A stretch of DNA of 64,000 nucleotides, taken from positions 1,240,001 through 1,304,000 of the forward strand of contig NZ_CP059851.1 of NCBI RefSeq assembly GCF_014117445.1. The letters run 5' to 3'. The position numbers and the translations under genes are program-made. The notes beneath the pieces were generated by a model that did no database searches, had not been told where the DNA came from, and saw only the letters and a program-made list of their open reading frames with translations. Numbering within the stretch: the first letter of the stretch is position 1; every line of letters starts with the position of its first letter. The stretch comes from Sandaracinobacteroides saxicola (GTDB lineage: Bacteria; Pseudomonadota; Alphaproteobacteria; Sphingomonadales; Sphingomonadaceae). Positions 34,151 through 44,086 of the stretch are shown piece by piece.

Positions 34151-36046
34151 ATGCGACGGGGGGTGTTTTTCTGGCTGATGCTGTTGCTGGCGGCACCGCT
34201 GGTGGCGGCGCCACGGCCGGTTCTGGACTTTGCCGCGCTGCCGTTCATGGAGCGGCCGTTGTTGTCGCCCGATGGCAAGCGGGTGGCTGCGAAGATTGCC
34301 GTTCAGGGTGAACAGTATCTGGCCGTTGTTGAACTGGGCGGCAAGAATATCGCCAAGGCACGCATCAATGATTACAGTGTCGATTGGTGGCGATGGGTCA
34401 ACAATGAGTGGCTGGCTCTTGGCGCGTCCGACATGATCAAGGTGATGGGAGAGGATTTTGGCGTCTCGCGCGCGATGCGGGTGAGCGCCGATATGAAGAC
34501 CATCGCCTGGCTGAATGGGCGTTCGGGCGGGCAGAACGGGGCCGACCTGGTATGGCGCGCAGGGGATGGGTCCGCGCGGGTGATGATCGCGATGCAGACC
34601 AGTATCTGGTCGAGCGATGCGGGATTCTATCCGGAAGTACGGGAGTATGACCTGACGACCGGGCGCAGCACGTTGAGGCAGCGGTCGCGCGAGGGGATTT
34701 GGGAATGGGGGGCTGATGCCGCCGGGGTTTTGCGCATCGGCATCGGGGCAACGCTGGACGGGCGGGTGCAGCGGATGATGTATCGCGCAACCGCGGATGA
34801 GACCCTGCGGACAGTGGATCGGGCGCGATCGCGGGAGAGGGAGACTCTGACCGTGCCTTTATTGTTCCTGCCGGATGAGCAGGCGGTGACGATCGCTGAC
34901 GACGACAAGGGCTTTTCGACCGTTTTCGAGATGAATCTGAAAGACTTGACGCTGGGGAAGGCGCTCGACCGGTCGCCCGGTTACGATGTGGCAGGGCTGT
35001 GGGTGGACGATCGCGCCAGCAAGCTGCTGGGGGTGCGGCTGGAGGAAACGCATGGCTGGACGCGCTGGGTCGATCCGGCGCTGGCCGAAACGCAGGCGGC
35101 GATCGACAAGGCGGTGGCGCCACGCCGGGCGCGGGTGATTTCGATGAGCGACGACCGCCGGTTGCTGCTGGTGCATTTGGGCCTGCCGTCGGAACCGGGG
35201 CGATACATGCTGTTCGATGCAGCATCGGGCACCTTGAAGCAGTTCGCCTGGGTGAATGAGGCCATCCGCAAGGGGCTGCATCCGGTGAGCAGCATCCGTT
35301 ACAAGGCACGCGACGGGCTGGAGATCGAGGCGATCCTGACGCTGCCGGCGGGGCGGGAGGCGAAAGCGCTGCCGCTGATCGTGATGCCGCATGGTGGGCC
35401 GTTCGCGCGCGATCTGGAGGAATGGGACTGGATCGCCCAGTTCCTGGCGGATCGTGGCTATGCCGTGGTGCAGCCGAACTATCGCGGATCGTCGGGCTAT
35501 GGCACCGCGTTCGCGCGGAAGGGCGAGGGCCAGTGGGGGCTGGCGATGCAGGATGACCTGAACGATGCGATGCGGCATCTGGTGGCGACGGGCGTTGCCG
35601 ATGCCAGGCGGGTGTGCATGGTCGGGGCCTCTTATGGCGGCTATGCGGCGATGCGGGCGGCGCAGCGGGACGGGGCGCTGTATCGCTGCGCGGCCAGCTA
35701 TGCCGGTGTGTCCGACCTCAATCGCATGATCCGCTACAACAGCCGGTTCCTGGGCAGCGGCGCGGGCGAGGACTGGCTGCGGACGCAGGCGCCCGATCTG
35801 AAGGCCGTGTCGCCGCTGAACTTCCCCGAGGCCTTTTCCATTCCCCTGCTGCTGGTGCACGGGGCGAAGGATGTGCGCGTGCCGGTGGCGCAATCGCGGC
35901 AGATGGCGGCACGGCTGAAGGAGTCCGGCAAGGCGGTGACCTATATCGAGCAGCCGGAAGCCGACCATCATTTCAGCCGGCAGGCGGATCGGTTGCAGTT
36001 TCTGGAGGCGCTGGAGGCGTTCCTGAAAGAGCATAACCCGGCCTGA
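34151..36046 (+). CDS. S9-family prolyl-oligopeptidase-like peptidase
   Basis: This 631-residue secreted serine peptidase has a signal peptide (about 1-20, ending VAA). A beta-propeller-like N-terminal half (to about 370) precedes an alpha/beta-hydrolase domain. Catalytic Ser494 lies in [10 protein letters not shown], the Asp in [10 protein letters not shown] and the His in [18 protein letters not shown] and [11 protein letters not shown] are typical for acylaminoacyl/prolyl oligopeptidases. It cleaves short peptides, probably in the periplasm. It sits between the cyclophilin and queA. Confidence 0.93.
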   Translation: MRRGVFFWLMLLLAAPLVAAPRPVLDFAALPFMERPLLSPDGKRVAAKIAVQGEQYLAVVELGGKNIAKARINDYSVDWWRWVNNEWLALGASDMIKVMGEDFGVSRAMRVSADMKTIAWLNGRSGGQNGADLVWRAGDGSARVMIAMQTSIWSSDAGFYPEVREYDLTTGRSTLRQRSREGIWEWGADAAGVLRIGIGATLDGRVQRMMYRATADETLRTVDRARSRERETLTVPLLFLPDEQAVTIADDDKGFSTVFEMNLKDLTLGKALDRSPGYDVAGLWVDDRASKLLGVRLEETHGWTRWVDPALAETQAAIDKAVAPRRARVISMSDDRRLLLVHLGLPSEPGRYMLFDAASGTLKQFAWVNEAIRKGLHPVSSIRYKARDGLEIEAILTLPAGREAKALPLIVMPHGGPFARDLEEWDWIAQFLADRGYAVVQPNYRGSSGYGTAFARKGEGQWGLAMQDDLNDAMRHLVATGVADARRVCMVGASYGGYAAMRAAQRDGALYRCAASYAGVSDLNRMIRYNSRFLGSGAGEDWLRTQAPDLKAVSPLNFPEAFSIPLLLVHGAKDVRVPVAQSRQMAARLKESGKAVTYIEQPEADHHFSRQADRLQFLEALEAFLKEHNPA

Positions 36047-36077
36047 CACCAGTGGCCCGGCAGGCTATCGGGCGGGA

Positions 36078-37103
36078 ATGAAGCTGTCTGATTTCGATTT
36101 CGAGTTGCCGGAAACGGCCATTGCCCTGCGGCCGGCGGAGCCGCGGGACAGCGCGCGGATGCTGGTGGCGCGGGGTGGTGACTTTGCCGATCATGTCGTG
36201 CGCGATCTGCCGCGACTGCTGCGGGCCGGCGATGTGCTGGTATTCAACGACACGCGGGTAATCCCGGCGCAGCTGAGCGCGCGGGTGGGGGAGGCGCGCG
36301 TGGATGTGACGCTGCACCAGCGGCTGGGGCCGTGGGAGTGGCTGGCGTTCGTGCGCAATGCGCGGCGGCTGCGCGTGGGCACGCGCGTGGAATTCGGCGG
36401 CGGGCTGCTGGGCGAGGTGGCGGAGAAGCTGCCGGACGGGGCGGTGCGGTGGCTGTTCGAGGCGGAGGTGCCGCTGGAGGTCGCGCTGGAGCGGGCGGGG
36501 ACGATGCCGCTGCCGCCCTATATCGCGCGCAAGCGGGGCATCGATGCGCGTGACCGGGCGGACTATCAGACGGTCTATGCGAAGGAAGATGGCGCCGTGG
36601 CCGCTCCAACAGCGGGATTGCATTTTACCAGTGAATTGCTGGCGGCGCTGGATGCGGCGGGGGTGGTGCGGGAGACGCTGACGCTGCATGTCGGGGCGGG
36701 GACCTTCCTGCCGGTGAAGACCGAGGATGTGCGCGAGCATGTGATGCACAGCGAATGGGGGCGGATCGAGGCAGACGTGGCGGCGCGGCTGAACGCGGCG
36801 CGGGCCGCGGGGCGGCGGATCATCGCAGTGGGGACGACGAGCCTGCGGTTGCTAGAGAGCGCGGCAGATGATGCACGGGTGATTCGACCGTTCATGGGTG
36901 AAACGGCCATCTTCATCACGCCGGGCCATCGGTTCAGGGGGGTGGATGGGCTGATGACCAATTTCCACCTGCCGAAATCGACGCTGTTCATGCTGGTGAG
37001 CGCGCTGATGGGGCGCGAGGTGATGCAGGCGGTCTATGCCCATGCCATCGCGGCGGGGTATCGATTCTACAGCTATGGCGACAGTTCGCTGCTGTTGCCC
37101 TGA
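36078..37103 (+). CDS. queA: S-adenosylmethionine:tRNA ribosyltransferase-isomerase
   Basis: This 341-residue enzyme transfers the ribosyl part of SAM to preQ1-tRNA to form epoxyqueuosine. Signatures: [42 protein letters not shown] and [18 protein letters not shown]. Length matches the family. It works just before epoxyqueuosine reductase. tgt, which inserts preQ1 into tRNA, is 3.3 kb downstream on the same strand, with a histidine kinase and serine hydrolase between them. Confidence 0.96.
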   Translation: MKLSDFDFELPETAIALRPAEPRDSARMLVARGGDFADHVVRDLPRLLRAGDVLVFNDTRVIPAQLSARVGEARVDVTLHQRLGPWEWLAFVRNARRLRVGTRVEFGGGLLGEVAEKLPDGAVRWLFEAEVPLEVALERAGTMPLPPYIARKRGIDARDRADYQTVYAKEDGAVAAPTAGLHFTSELLAALDAAGVVRETLTLHVGAGTFLPVKTEDVREHVMHSEWGRIEADVAARLNAARAAGRRIIAVGTTSLRLLESAADDARVIRPFMGETAIFITPGHRFRGVDGLMTNFHLPKSTLFMLVSALMGREVMQAVYAHAIAAGYRFYSYGDSSLLLP

Positions 37104-37250
37104 ACCGTAAACGCTCCGCTGCATTTGGCGTGCTGCGATTTCGTCCGCTCATGTTATGCAGGGCCTATCACTGGCGCGCGTTCCGGCTGCCGGTGGCTGA
37201 GAGGGATGGTCGGTGGACCACGCACTCCCGCCGAACGGGCTGGAGCCTCC

Positions 37251-38345
37251 ATGACATCTGCCTATCCTCATGCCGACCCGGCGATCGAAGCCGCCCCCGC
37301 AAGGCCGCCGGTGAACCTGGTGATGAACCTGGCGCTGGCGATGGTGACGGCGTCCAGCGTGCCCTTGCTGCTGCTGGACGGCGAGCTGTGCGTGGTGGCG
37401 GCGAGCGAGAGTTTCTGCCGGGGGTTCGGCATCGATCCGGCGCGCGTGGTGGCGCAATCCATGTTCGCGCTGGGGCAGGGAGAGTGGGACACACCGCAAC
37501 TGCACGCCCTGCTGGAGGCGACCGCCGCGGGCGGGGCCGAAGTGGCCGCCTATGAAATGCGCCTGCGGGCGGAGGGTGACGATCCGCGCGCGCTGGTGCT
37601 GCACGCCCGCCGGCTGGAGCATGGCAATCCCGATGAACCCCGTTTGCTGCTGACGATTGTGGACATCACCGAGGAAAAACGGGCGGCATCCCGGCAGGAG
37701 GAACTGATCCGCGAAAAGGCGGTGCTGATGCAGGAAATCCAGCATCGCGTGGCAAACAGCCTGCAGATCATCGCCAGCGTGCTGATGCAGAGCGCGCGGC
37801 GGGTACAATCGGACGAATCGCGCGGCCACCTGACCGATGCCCATCACCGATTGATGTCGGTGGCGACGCTGCAACGGCAGTTGTCGTCCTCCTCGGCGGA
37901 TGTCGTGACGTTGCGCGTCTATTTCGCCCAGCTGTGCAACAGCATCGGCGCCTCGATGATCCATGACCGCGACAAGCTGACCCTGACCGTCAAATGCGAT
38001 GACACGATCGTGGGATCGGACGAATCGGTCGGGTTGGGCCTGATCGTCACCGAGCTGGTGATCAATGCGCTGAAACATGGCTTTCCCGACGGCGCCGGTG
38101 GCGCCATCGTGGTGAGCTATCGGGCGGAGGGTGAGCAGTGGCGGTTGCGCGTCACCGACTCCGGTCTTGGCATGCCCCCCGCCGGTGTGCCGACTCCGGC
38201 CGGGCTGGGATCGACGATCGTGGAGGCACTGGCGAAACGGCTGGGCGCACGGATCGAGATCAGCGCGAGACAGCCGGGAACGCGCGTGTCCATCATCCGC
38301 GATGGTGCGATTGCCGACCGGGCGGTGTTCGCGCGGGCGCTGTAA
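37251..38345 (+). CDS. PAS-containing sensor histidine kinase (HisKA_2/HWE type)
   Basis: This 364-residue cytoplasmic kinase has a PAS domain (about 36-142) and an H-box with phospho-acceptor His165 in LMQEIQHRVANSLQ, the HisKA_2/HWE form. A HATPase domain contains the N-box TELVINALKHGF and DSGLGMPPAG. No membrane segment is present. No response regulator is adjacent. Kinases of this class often feed the alphaproteobacterial general stress phosphorelay, but a link here is inference. GGAG is 6 bases before the ATG at 37251. Confidence 0.88.
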   Translation: MTSAYPHADPAIEAAPARPPVNLVMNLALAMVTASSVPLLLLDGELCVVAASESFCRGFGIDPARVVAQSMFALGQGEWDTPQLHALLEATAAGGAEVAAYEMRLRAEGDDPRALVLHARRLEHGNPDEPRLLLTIVDITEEKRAASRQEELIREKAVLMQEIQHRVANSLQIIASVLMQSARRVQSDESRGHLTDAHHRLMSVATLQRQLSSSSADVVTLRVYFAQLCNSIGASMIHDRDKLTLTVKCDDTIVGSDESVGLGLIVTELVINALKHGFPDGAGGAIVVSYRAEGEQWRLRVTDSGLGMPPAGVPTPAGLGSTIVEALAKRLGARIEISARQPGTRVSIIRDGAIADRAVFARAL

Positions 38346-38401
38346 GGCTTGCATGGCCACTCGCGTCCGCTAGCATCGGCGGGATTTCGAAAGGTCTGCC
38401 G

Positions 38402-40324
38402 ATGCGCCTGGTGCCGATGCTGGTTGCTGCCCTGCTGCTTGCCCCGCCGGTGGCGGCGCAGGTGGGATTCACGACCCCCGAGGGGTGGACGCTGACCAGC
38501 AAGGGCGCGGTCACGCTGGTGGCACCGCCGGAGCCGGATACGCGGATCGCCATCGTGGAGGTGGGTGCGGCCGCCGATGCGACCGATGCGGCGGCGAAGG
38601 CGTGGGCGCTGTATCGGCCGGAGGCGAAGCGCAAGATGCTGGTGGCGACCCCCGGCGCGGCGAAGGATGGCTGGGACGAGCGGGTCAGCCTGGCCTATGA
38701 GACGGCGCCCAACGAGCGCGCCGTGGTGGCGGCGCTGGCGTTGCGCAAGGGCGCGGCCTGGACGGTGATGATCGCCGACGGCAGCGAGCCGACCTTCGAA
38801 AAGCGCGGCGCGGCGGCGAGCCTCATCCAGTCCAGCCTGCGGCCCGCTGGATATGTGAAAGAGAGTTTCGCCGGTAAAACGGCGAACCGGATGACGCCGG
38901 AGCGGGTCAAGGCGCTGACCGACTTTGTCGCGCAGGGCATGGCGGAGCTGGGGGTGCCGGGGGCGGGCATCGCGGTGATCGAAAATGGCCGGGTTATTTA
39001 TGCCGGCGGGCTGGGGGTGCGGGAGCTGGGCAAGCCGGGACCGGTGACGGCGGACACGCGGTTCATGATCGCGTCGAACACCAAGGGGATGAGCACGCTG
39101 TTGCTCTCCATGCTGGCGGACCAGGGCAGGCTGCGCTGGGACCAGCCGGTGACGCAACTGTATCCGGCGTTCCGGCTAGGGGACGACAGGACGACGAAGG
39201 CGGTGCTGGTGCAGCATCTGGTGTGTGCCTGCACGGGCCTGCCGCGCAAGGACATGGAGTGGATCCTGAACACGCGCCGCGATACGCCGGCGTCCGACAC
39301 GTTCAAGCAGCTGGCGGCGACGCAGCCGACGAGCGGGTTCGGCGAGCTGTTCCAGTATAATAATCTGATGGCATCGGCGGCGGGGTATGTCGGCGGGATG
39401 CTGGCGTTTCCGCGGCTGGAAATGGGCGTTGCCTATGACCGGGCGATGCAGGCGCGGATTTTCCGGCCATTGGGGATGACCGCAACGGGATTTTCGATGG
39501 CGCAGGCGCTGGCGGCGGAGCATGCGGCGCCGCATGGCACGGGGCTGGACGGCAAGGTCGCGGTGCTGCCGCAGGATTTCAATTACAGCATCCATCCGGC
39601 GCGACCGGCGGGGGCGGCCTGGTCGACGGCGCGGGACATGGCGAACTATGTGCGGCTGGAATTGTCGAAGGGGCTGTTGCCCGATGGGCGCCGGCTGGTG
39701 TCGGAAGCGAATCTGCTGAAGCGGCGGGCGCGGGGGGTCTCGGCCGGCGAGGGGCGCTGGTATGGCATGGGGTTGCAGGAGGATGTCGTGGCCGATGTCA
39801 GCCTGATTCACCATGGCGGCAGCATGTTCGGTTACAAGAGCGACTGGGTGGCGATTCCGGCGGCGAATGTCGGCGCGGTGCTGTTGATGAACGGCGAGGA
39901 GGGGCGGCCGCTGCTGCGGCCCTTCATGCGGCGGCTGCTGGAGATATTGTATGATGGCCGGCCGGAGGCGGCGGCGGACGTGCGCGCCGCGGCGGCGGCA
40001 TTCAAGGCGCAGCTGGCAGCGGAGCGGGCGCGCTGGACGGTGCCGGCGGCGCCCGAGCATCTGGCGCTGTTGGCCAGCGCCTATGACAGCCCGGAACTGG
40101 GGCGGCTGAGCATAAGCCGGAACGGCGCGGAGGCGAGCGCGACCTTCGTGACCGGGCGGGCGGGGCGGCTGGCGAGCCGCCGGAATGACGACGGCAGCAT
40201 CAGTTTCGCCACCTATGATCCCGTCATCCTGGGGCTGGAACTGGTGGCGGCGGGGAGCAGTGGCAAGCCCGACCTGATCCTGCGCGATGCGCAGCATGAA
40301 TATCGCTTCAGGCCGGCGCCCTGA
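38402..40324 (+). CDS. Secreted beta-lactamase-fold serine hydrolase
   Basis: This 640-residue exported protein has a signal peptide (about 1-20, ending AAQ). An N-terminal domain of about 140 residues precedes a class-C beta-lactamase/DD-peptidase fold. Catalytic Ser225 and Lys228 lie in SNTKG, and Tyr319-Asn-Asn321 forms the second motif. HHGGSMFGYKS is the KTG-like third motif with His first. A C-terminal beta domain (about 540-640) resembles those in esterase EstB-like proteins. Peptidase or esterase activity is likely; not proven to be a beta-lactamase. Confidence 0.88.
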   Translation: MRLVPMLVAALLLAPPVAAQVGFTTPEGWTLTSKGAVTLVAPPEPDTRIAIVEVGAAADATDAAAKAWALYRPEAKRKMLVATPGAAKDGWDERVSLAYETAPNERAVVAALALRKGAAWTVMIADGSEPTFEKRGAAASLIQSSLRPAGYVKESFAGKTANRMTPERVKALTDFVAQGMAELGVPGAGIAVIENGRVIYAGGLGVRELGKPGPVTADTRFMIASNTKGMSTLLLSMLADQGRLRWDQPVTQLYPAFRLGDDRTTKAVLVQHLVCACTGLPRKDMEWILNTRRDTPASDTFKQLAATQPTSGFGELFQYNNLMASAAGYVGGMLAFPRLEMGVAYDRAMQARIFRPLGMTATGFSMAQALAAEHAAPHGTGLDGKVAVLPQDFNYSIHPARPAGAAWSTARDMANYVRLELSKGLLPDGRRLVSEANLLKRRARGVSAGEGRWYGMGLQEDVVADVSLIHHGGSMFGYKSDWVAIPAANVGAVLLMNGEEGRPLLRPFMRRLLEILYDGRPEAAADVRAAAAAFKAQLAAERARWTVPAAPEHLALLASAYDSPELGRLSISRNGAEASATFVTGRAGRLASRRNDDGSISFATYDPVILGLELVAAGSSGKPDLILRDAQHEYRFRPAP

Positions 40325-40360
40325 TTGGACAGGCGCGCGCCGTCACGATAGGCGGCGCCG

Positions 40361-41605
40361 ATGCAGTACATGATCGAGGCAATCGACGGGCGCGCGCGGA
40401 CGGGGGTGGTGCGCCTGCCGCGGGGGGAGATCCGGACGCCGGCGTTCATGCCGGTGGGGACGGCGGGGACGGTGAAGGGCATGATGCCCGGCGCGGTTCG
40501 GGACAGTGGCGCCGACATCCTGCTGGGCAATACCTATCACCTGATGCTGCGGCCGGGGGCGGAGCGCGTGGCGCGGATGGGGGGCTTGCACGCCTTCATG
40601 AACTGGCCGCATCCGATCCTGACCGACAGTGGCGGTTATCAGGTGATGAGCCTGGGGGCGCTGCGCCGTGTGAGCGAGGAGGGGGTGGCGTTTGCCAGCC
40701 ACCTGGACGGCAGCCGGCACATGCTGTCTCCGGAGCGCAGCATGGAGATCCAGTGGCTGCTGGGGAGCGACATCGTGATGGCGTTCGACGAGCTGGTGGC
40801 GTTGCCGGCGGAGCGGGAGGTGGTGCGGGCGGCGATGCAGCGGTCTCTGCGGTGGGCGGCGCGGAGCAAGGCGGCGTTTTTGGCGTTGCAGGACAGGCCC
40901 GCTGCGTCCGCTTCGCGTCCACCTCCCCCTGAGGGGGAGGACAGGCCCCCTCCGTCATCGCTTCGCGATGCCACCTCCCCCGCAAGCGGGGGAGGGGCTT
41001 TGGACGGTGTGCTGCGTGGTGGCAGGAATGCCGCGTTGTTCGGGATTCAGCAGGGGGGGTTGGACGAGGGGATGCGGGCGGAGTCGGCGGCGGGGCTGCT
41101 GGACATCGGCTTTCCGGGCTATGCCATCGGCGGCCTGGCGGTGGGGGAGGGGCAGGCGGCGATGTTCGGCTGCCTGGATTATGCGCCGGGGCAGCTGGAC
41201 CCGGCAAAGCCGCGATACCTGATGGGGGTGGGGAAGCCGGACGATATCGTCGGCGCGGTGGAGCGGGGGGTGGACATGTTCGATTGCGTGCTGCCGACGC
41301 GGTCGGGGCGGAACGGCCAGGCCTTCACCTGGGACGGGCCGATCAACCTGCGCAACGCCAGGTTCGGCGAGGATGCGCGGCCGCTGGACGCGGATTGCGG
41401 CTGCCCGGTGTGCGGGCAGTACAGCCGGGCCTATGTGCATCATCTGGTGCGGTCCCGGGAGATGCTGGGGGCGATGCTGATGACGCAGCACAACCTGCAT
41501 TTCTATCAGGCGCTGATGGCGGCGCTGCGGGCGGCGATCCGGGAGGGCCGGTTGAAGGCGTTCGCCGACGGATTCCGGCTGCGCTATGCCGCCGGCGCGG
41601 GCTGA
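40361..41605 (+). CDS. tgt: tRNA-guanine transglycosylase with in-frame repeat insertion
   Basis: This 414-residue enzyme swaps guanine for preQ1 at the wobble base of tRNAs with GUN anticodons. Core motifs: [57 protein letters not shown], the catalytic Asp in [15 protein letters not shown] and zinc ligands in [18 protein letters not shown]. It is about 40 residues longer than usual (about 375). The extra segment lies at about residues 178-219, Pro/Ser/Gly-rich, and is encoded by two palindromic repeat units (40905-41006). The reading frame is intact. Confidence 0.95.
   Translation: MQYMIEAIDGRARTGVVRLPRGEIRTPAFMPVGTAGTVKGMMPGAVRDSGADILLGNTYHLMLRPGAERVARMGGLHAFMNWPHPILTDSGGYQVMSLGALRRVSEEGVAFASHLDGSRHMLSPERSMEIQWLLGSDIVMAFDELVALPAEREVVRAAMQRSLRWAARSKAAFLALQDRPAASASRPPPPEGEDRPPPSSLRDATSPASGGGALDGVLRGGRNAALFGIQQGGLDEGMRAESAAGLLDIGFPGYAIGGLAVGEGQAAMFGCLDYAPGQLDPAKPRYLMGVGKPDDIVGAVERGVDMFDCVLPTRSGRNGQAFTWDGPINLRNARFGEDARPLDADCGCPVCGQYSRAYVHHLVRSREMLGAMLMTQHNLHFYQALMAALRAAIREGRLKAFADGFRLRYAAGAG
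40905..41006. repeat. Dispersed palindromic repeat, copy 3, inserted in the tgt coding region (two units)
   Basis: Unit one: GGCCCGCTGCGTCCGCTTCG then a CCACCTCCCC/GGGGGAGG hairpin. Unit two: GGCCCCCTCCGTCATCGCTT then a GCATCGC-type stem and CCTCCCCCGC/GCGGGGGAGG. Unit two matches the reverse strand of copy 1 (721-772) nearly base for base. It encodes about 34 residues (to about 219 including flanks) with no stop or frameshift. Confidence 0.85.
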
Positions 41606-42570
41606 GCGGTGAGCGCGGGTTTGCCGCGCAGGAAGCTGTCGACGTCGGCGGCGCTGCGGTCGGGCGTTTCCTCCTGCGGGATGTGGCCGATGCCACTGTA
41701 GATGATCGCTTTGGCCTCTGGCAGGGCGCGCTGGAAGGCGGCGACGCTGGCGACCGGGATCAGGCGGTCTTCCTTCCCCCACAGGATGAGGACCGGCATT
41801 TTCAGCGGGGCATAGGTGGCGTCGGTGATGGTGGTGCGGGGCTGGCTGAAGCGGACCATGGTGGCGGCGCGGTTGCCGGGGTAGCGCAGCAGGTCCCAAT
41901 AGCGGTCGACCGCGGCCGGCGTGACGACGGACTGCACGCTGACCGATTGCTGCAGGCTGCGTTCCACCAGGGCGCGCGGCGTGATGCTGGCGGCGAGGTC
42001 GCGCAGCATGGGCATGCGGGCGATGCGGAAGCCGAGGGGGAGGTCGGGCTCCGGCGCGTTGGCGACCGGGGGGACGCCGCCCGAATCGACAAGGATGAGC
42101 GCGGTGGTGCGATCCGGGTGGGCGAGCGCATAGGCGAGCGCGACGCCGCCGCCCATGCTGTTGCCGGCGATCGCGGCGCGCTCCACGCCCAGCTTCGCGC
42201 GCACGGCCTCCACCGTTTCGGCCATGCAGGCCGACGTGTAGCAGCCGGAAGGGATGGGGCCGGTGAGGCCGTGGCCCTGGAGGTCGAGGCTGATGAGGCG
42301 GTAGCGGTCTTTGAGGCGCGCGACCCAGGGTTCCCAGGTGTGGAGCGAGGCGTTGGAGCCGTGGATGAGGATCAGCGCGGGCGCGTCCTGCCGGCCCTGG
42401 TCGCGGACATGGACGGTGAAGCCGGGGCTGATGTCGATGAAGCGCGACGCCGGGCCGCCATATTTGGCGCGCATGGCGGCGGCATCGGTATCCGGCGTGC
42501 GGAAGACAAGGAACAGCGCGACGAGCAGGCCGGCGATGAGGGCGACGCTGCCGATCCAGCGGCGGCTCAT
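41584..42570 (-). CDS. Membrane-anchored alpha/beta hydrolase
   Basis: This 328-residue protein has an N-terminal membrane anchor (about 5-22). It has an alpha/beta-hydrolase domain with [25 protein letters not shown], nucleophile Ser in [10 protein letters not shown], Asp in [10 protein letters not shown] and His in GIGHIPQEE. The start at 42570 overlaps the P450 stop by 4 bases, so the two are co-expressed and may act in one pathway on a hydrophobic substrate. It overlaps the convergent tgt end by 22 bases. Confidence 0.85.
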   Translation of the reverse strand: MSRRWIGSVALIAGLLVALFLVFRTPDTDAAAMRAKYGGPASRFIDISPGFTVHVRDQGRQDAPALILIHGSNASLHTWEPWVARLKDRYRLISLDLQGHGLTGPIPSGCYTSACMAETVEAVRAKLGVERAAIAGNSMGGGVALAYALAHPDRTTALILVDSGGVPPVANAPEPDLPLGFRIARMPMLRDLAASITPRALVERSLQQSVSVQSVVTPAAVDRYWDLLRYPGNRAATMVRFSQPRTTITDATYAPLKMPVLILWGKEDRLIPVASVAAFQRALPEAKAIIYSGIGHIPQEETPDRSAADVDSFLRGKPALTAQPAPAA

Positions 42571-43946
42571 CGCGGCAGCAGGCGGATGGGCAGGCCGTCC
42601 CTGGGCTTGGGGATGGGGAACATGCTGAACTGGCATTCATAGCCGCTGGGCACGGTGATGCGCCGGGTGGAGAGCAGCTGGAAGAAGAAGCTCTTCACCT
42701 GCATGTAGGCGAAGTGCAGGCCGAGGCACATGTGGGCGCCGCCGCCGAACGGCACCCAGGCATATTTGTGCCGGTCGCGGCTGAGCTGCGTGGTGAAGCG
42801 CATCGGATCGAACTTTTCCGGATCGGGCCAATGTTCGGGCATGCGGTGGGTGAACATGGGGTTGATGCCGACCTGGGCGCCGGCGGGGATGTGGTAGCCC
42901 AGGAAATCGAAGGCCTTGACCGCGCGGCGCGGCATGGCGGGGACGGGCGGGATCAGCCGCAGCGCTTCCTTGAAGGCCATTTCCAGCAGCTCGAGCTCGC
43001 CGAGCGCCTCGTAGGGGAGGGTGTCGCCGTGGCGGGCGCGGACGCCGTCGATCTCGGCGCGGATCTGTTCCTGCCACTCCGGGTGGCGGGCGAGAAACCA
43101 GGTGAGGCTGGTGATCGACGAAGTGGTGGTGTCGTGCGCGGCCATCATCAGGAAGTTCATGTGGTCGATGATCGCCTGGTCGCTGAGCAGCTGCTCATTC
43201 TCGTCGCGCGCGTTGCAGACCTGGGTGAAGATGTCGTCGCCCTGCTGGCCGCGGCGCTGCGGGATGAGCTTGCCGAAATAGTCGCACAGGAAGGCGCGGC
43301 CTTCGACCCCCCGGCGCATCTGGGTGAAGGGCCAGGGTTTGCGGGCGATGCCGACGCTGGCCAGCACCATGTCGACGAAGGCCTGGTTGATGCGCCGCGC
43401 CTCCGGCCCCCAGGGGATGCCGAGGAAGCTGGTGGCGGCGAGATCGAGGGTGAGGTCCTTGATCGCGGGGTAGAATTTGAACTCGCCCTGTCCCTCCCAC
43501 CGGGCGAGGCGGCGGGCGATGCCGGCGTTCAGTTCGCCGAGATAATGTTTCATCGGCGCGGGCTTGAAGGCGACCGAGAGCGTTTTTCGGTGCATGCGAT
43601 GTTCTTCGAAATCCATCAGCATGAGGCCCTTGGGGAAGACCTGGTCGAGGACGGGATTCCAGCCGCCGGCGGAGGAGAAGATCTTGTCCTTGTTGAACAT
43701 CACCAGCTCGTTGGCGTCCGGGCCGAGCATGGTGACGCCCCAGCCGCCGAAATCCTGCCGTTTGAAGACGAGGCCATAGGTGTCCGCCATCAGCTGGATG
43801 GTGCCGAGCGGGTCCTTCAGGAACTTGATGGTGCGCAAGGCGCGGATTTTCGCGGGCGGCGGGCCGGGGATGTGGCTGAGATCGGCCAGCGTCGGGTTGG
43901 GGAGGGTGGCGAGCAGGAATTCGGATGCGGGCACGGGCGCGTTCAT
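42567..43946 (-). CDS. Cytochrome P450 monooxygenase
   Basis: This 459-residue soluble P450 has the I-helix oxygen-binding motif AAHDTTTSS and K-helix ExxR in KEALRLIPP. The heme loop is FGGGAHMCLG with the axial Cys at about 407. AGHET/AGDTT-type motifs usually carry Gly at the second position; here it is Ala-His. There is no fused reductase, and no ferredoxin is adjacent. GGAGAGA precedes the ATG at 43946. Substrate unknown; coupling to a hydrolase suggests oxidation of an ester or lipid-like compound. Confidence 0.93.
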   Translation of the reverse strand: MNAPVPASEFLLATLPNPTLADLSHIPGPPPAKIRALRTIKFLKDPLGTIQLMADTYGLVFKRQDFGGWGVTMLGPDANELVMFNKDKIFSSAGGWNPVLDQVFPKGLMLMDFEEHRMHRKTLSVAFKPAPMKHYLGELNAGIARRLARWEGQGEFKFYPAIKDLTLDLAATSFLGIPWGPEARRINQAFVDMVLASVGIARKPWPFTQMRRGVEGRAFLCDYFGKLIPQRRGQQGDDIFTQVCNARDENEQLLSDQAIIDHMNFLMMAAHDTTTSSITSLTWFLARHPEWQEQIRAEIDGVRARHGDTLPYEALGELELLEMAFKEALRLIPPVPAMPRRAVKAFDFLGYHIPAGAQVGINPMFTHRMPEHWPDPEKFDPMRFTTQLSRDRHKYAWVPFGGGAHMCLGLHFAYMQVKSFFFQLLSTRRITVPSGYECQFSMFPIPKPRDGLPIRLLPR

Positions 43947-44031
43947 GGCTGTCTCTCCGGACTGTGGAGTTTGGATACGCAGTTCTGTGCGATGTCGCAA
44001 TGGCTGTTCACCGGTTTAGGGCCTGTATTGC

Positions 44032-44072
44032 TTGACAGCAACAATGGCCGCGCTAATGCGAGCCGTTCTCAT
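44032..44072 (+). promoter_or_regulatory. Promoter with overlapping Fur-box-like palindrome
   Basis: TTGACA (44032-44037), a 16-base spacer and TAATGC (44054-44059) form a sigma-70-like promoter. ATGCGAG-N3-TTCTCAT (44056-44072) overlaps the -10 and matches five of seven positions of each arm of the proteobacterial ATGAGAA-N3-TTCTCAT Fur palindrome. GGGAG at 44076-44080 precedes the ATG at 44087. Confidence 0.5.
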
Positions 44073-44086
44073 ATTGGGAGTGGGCG

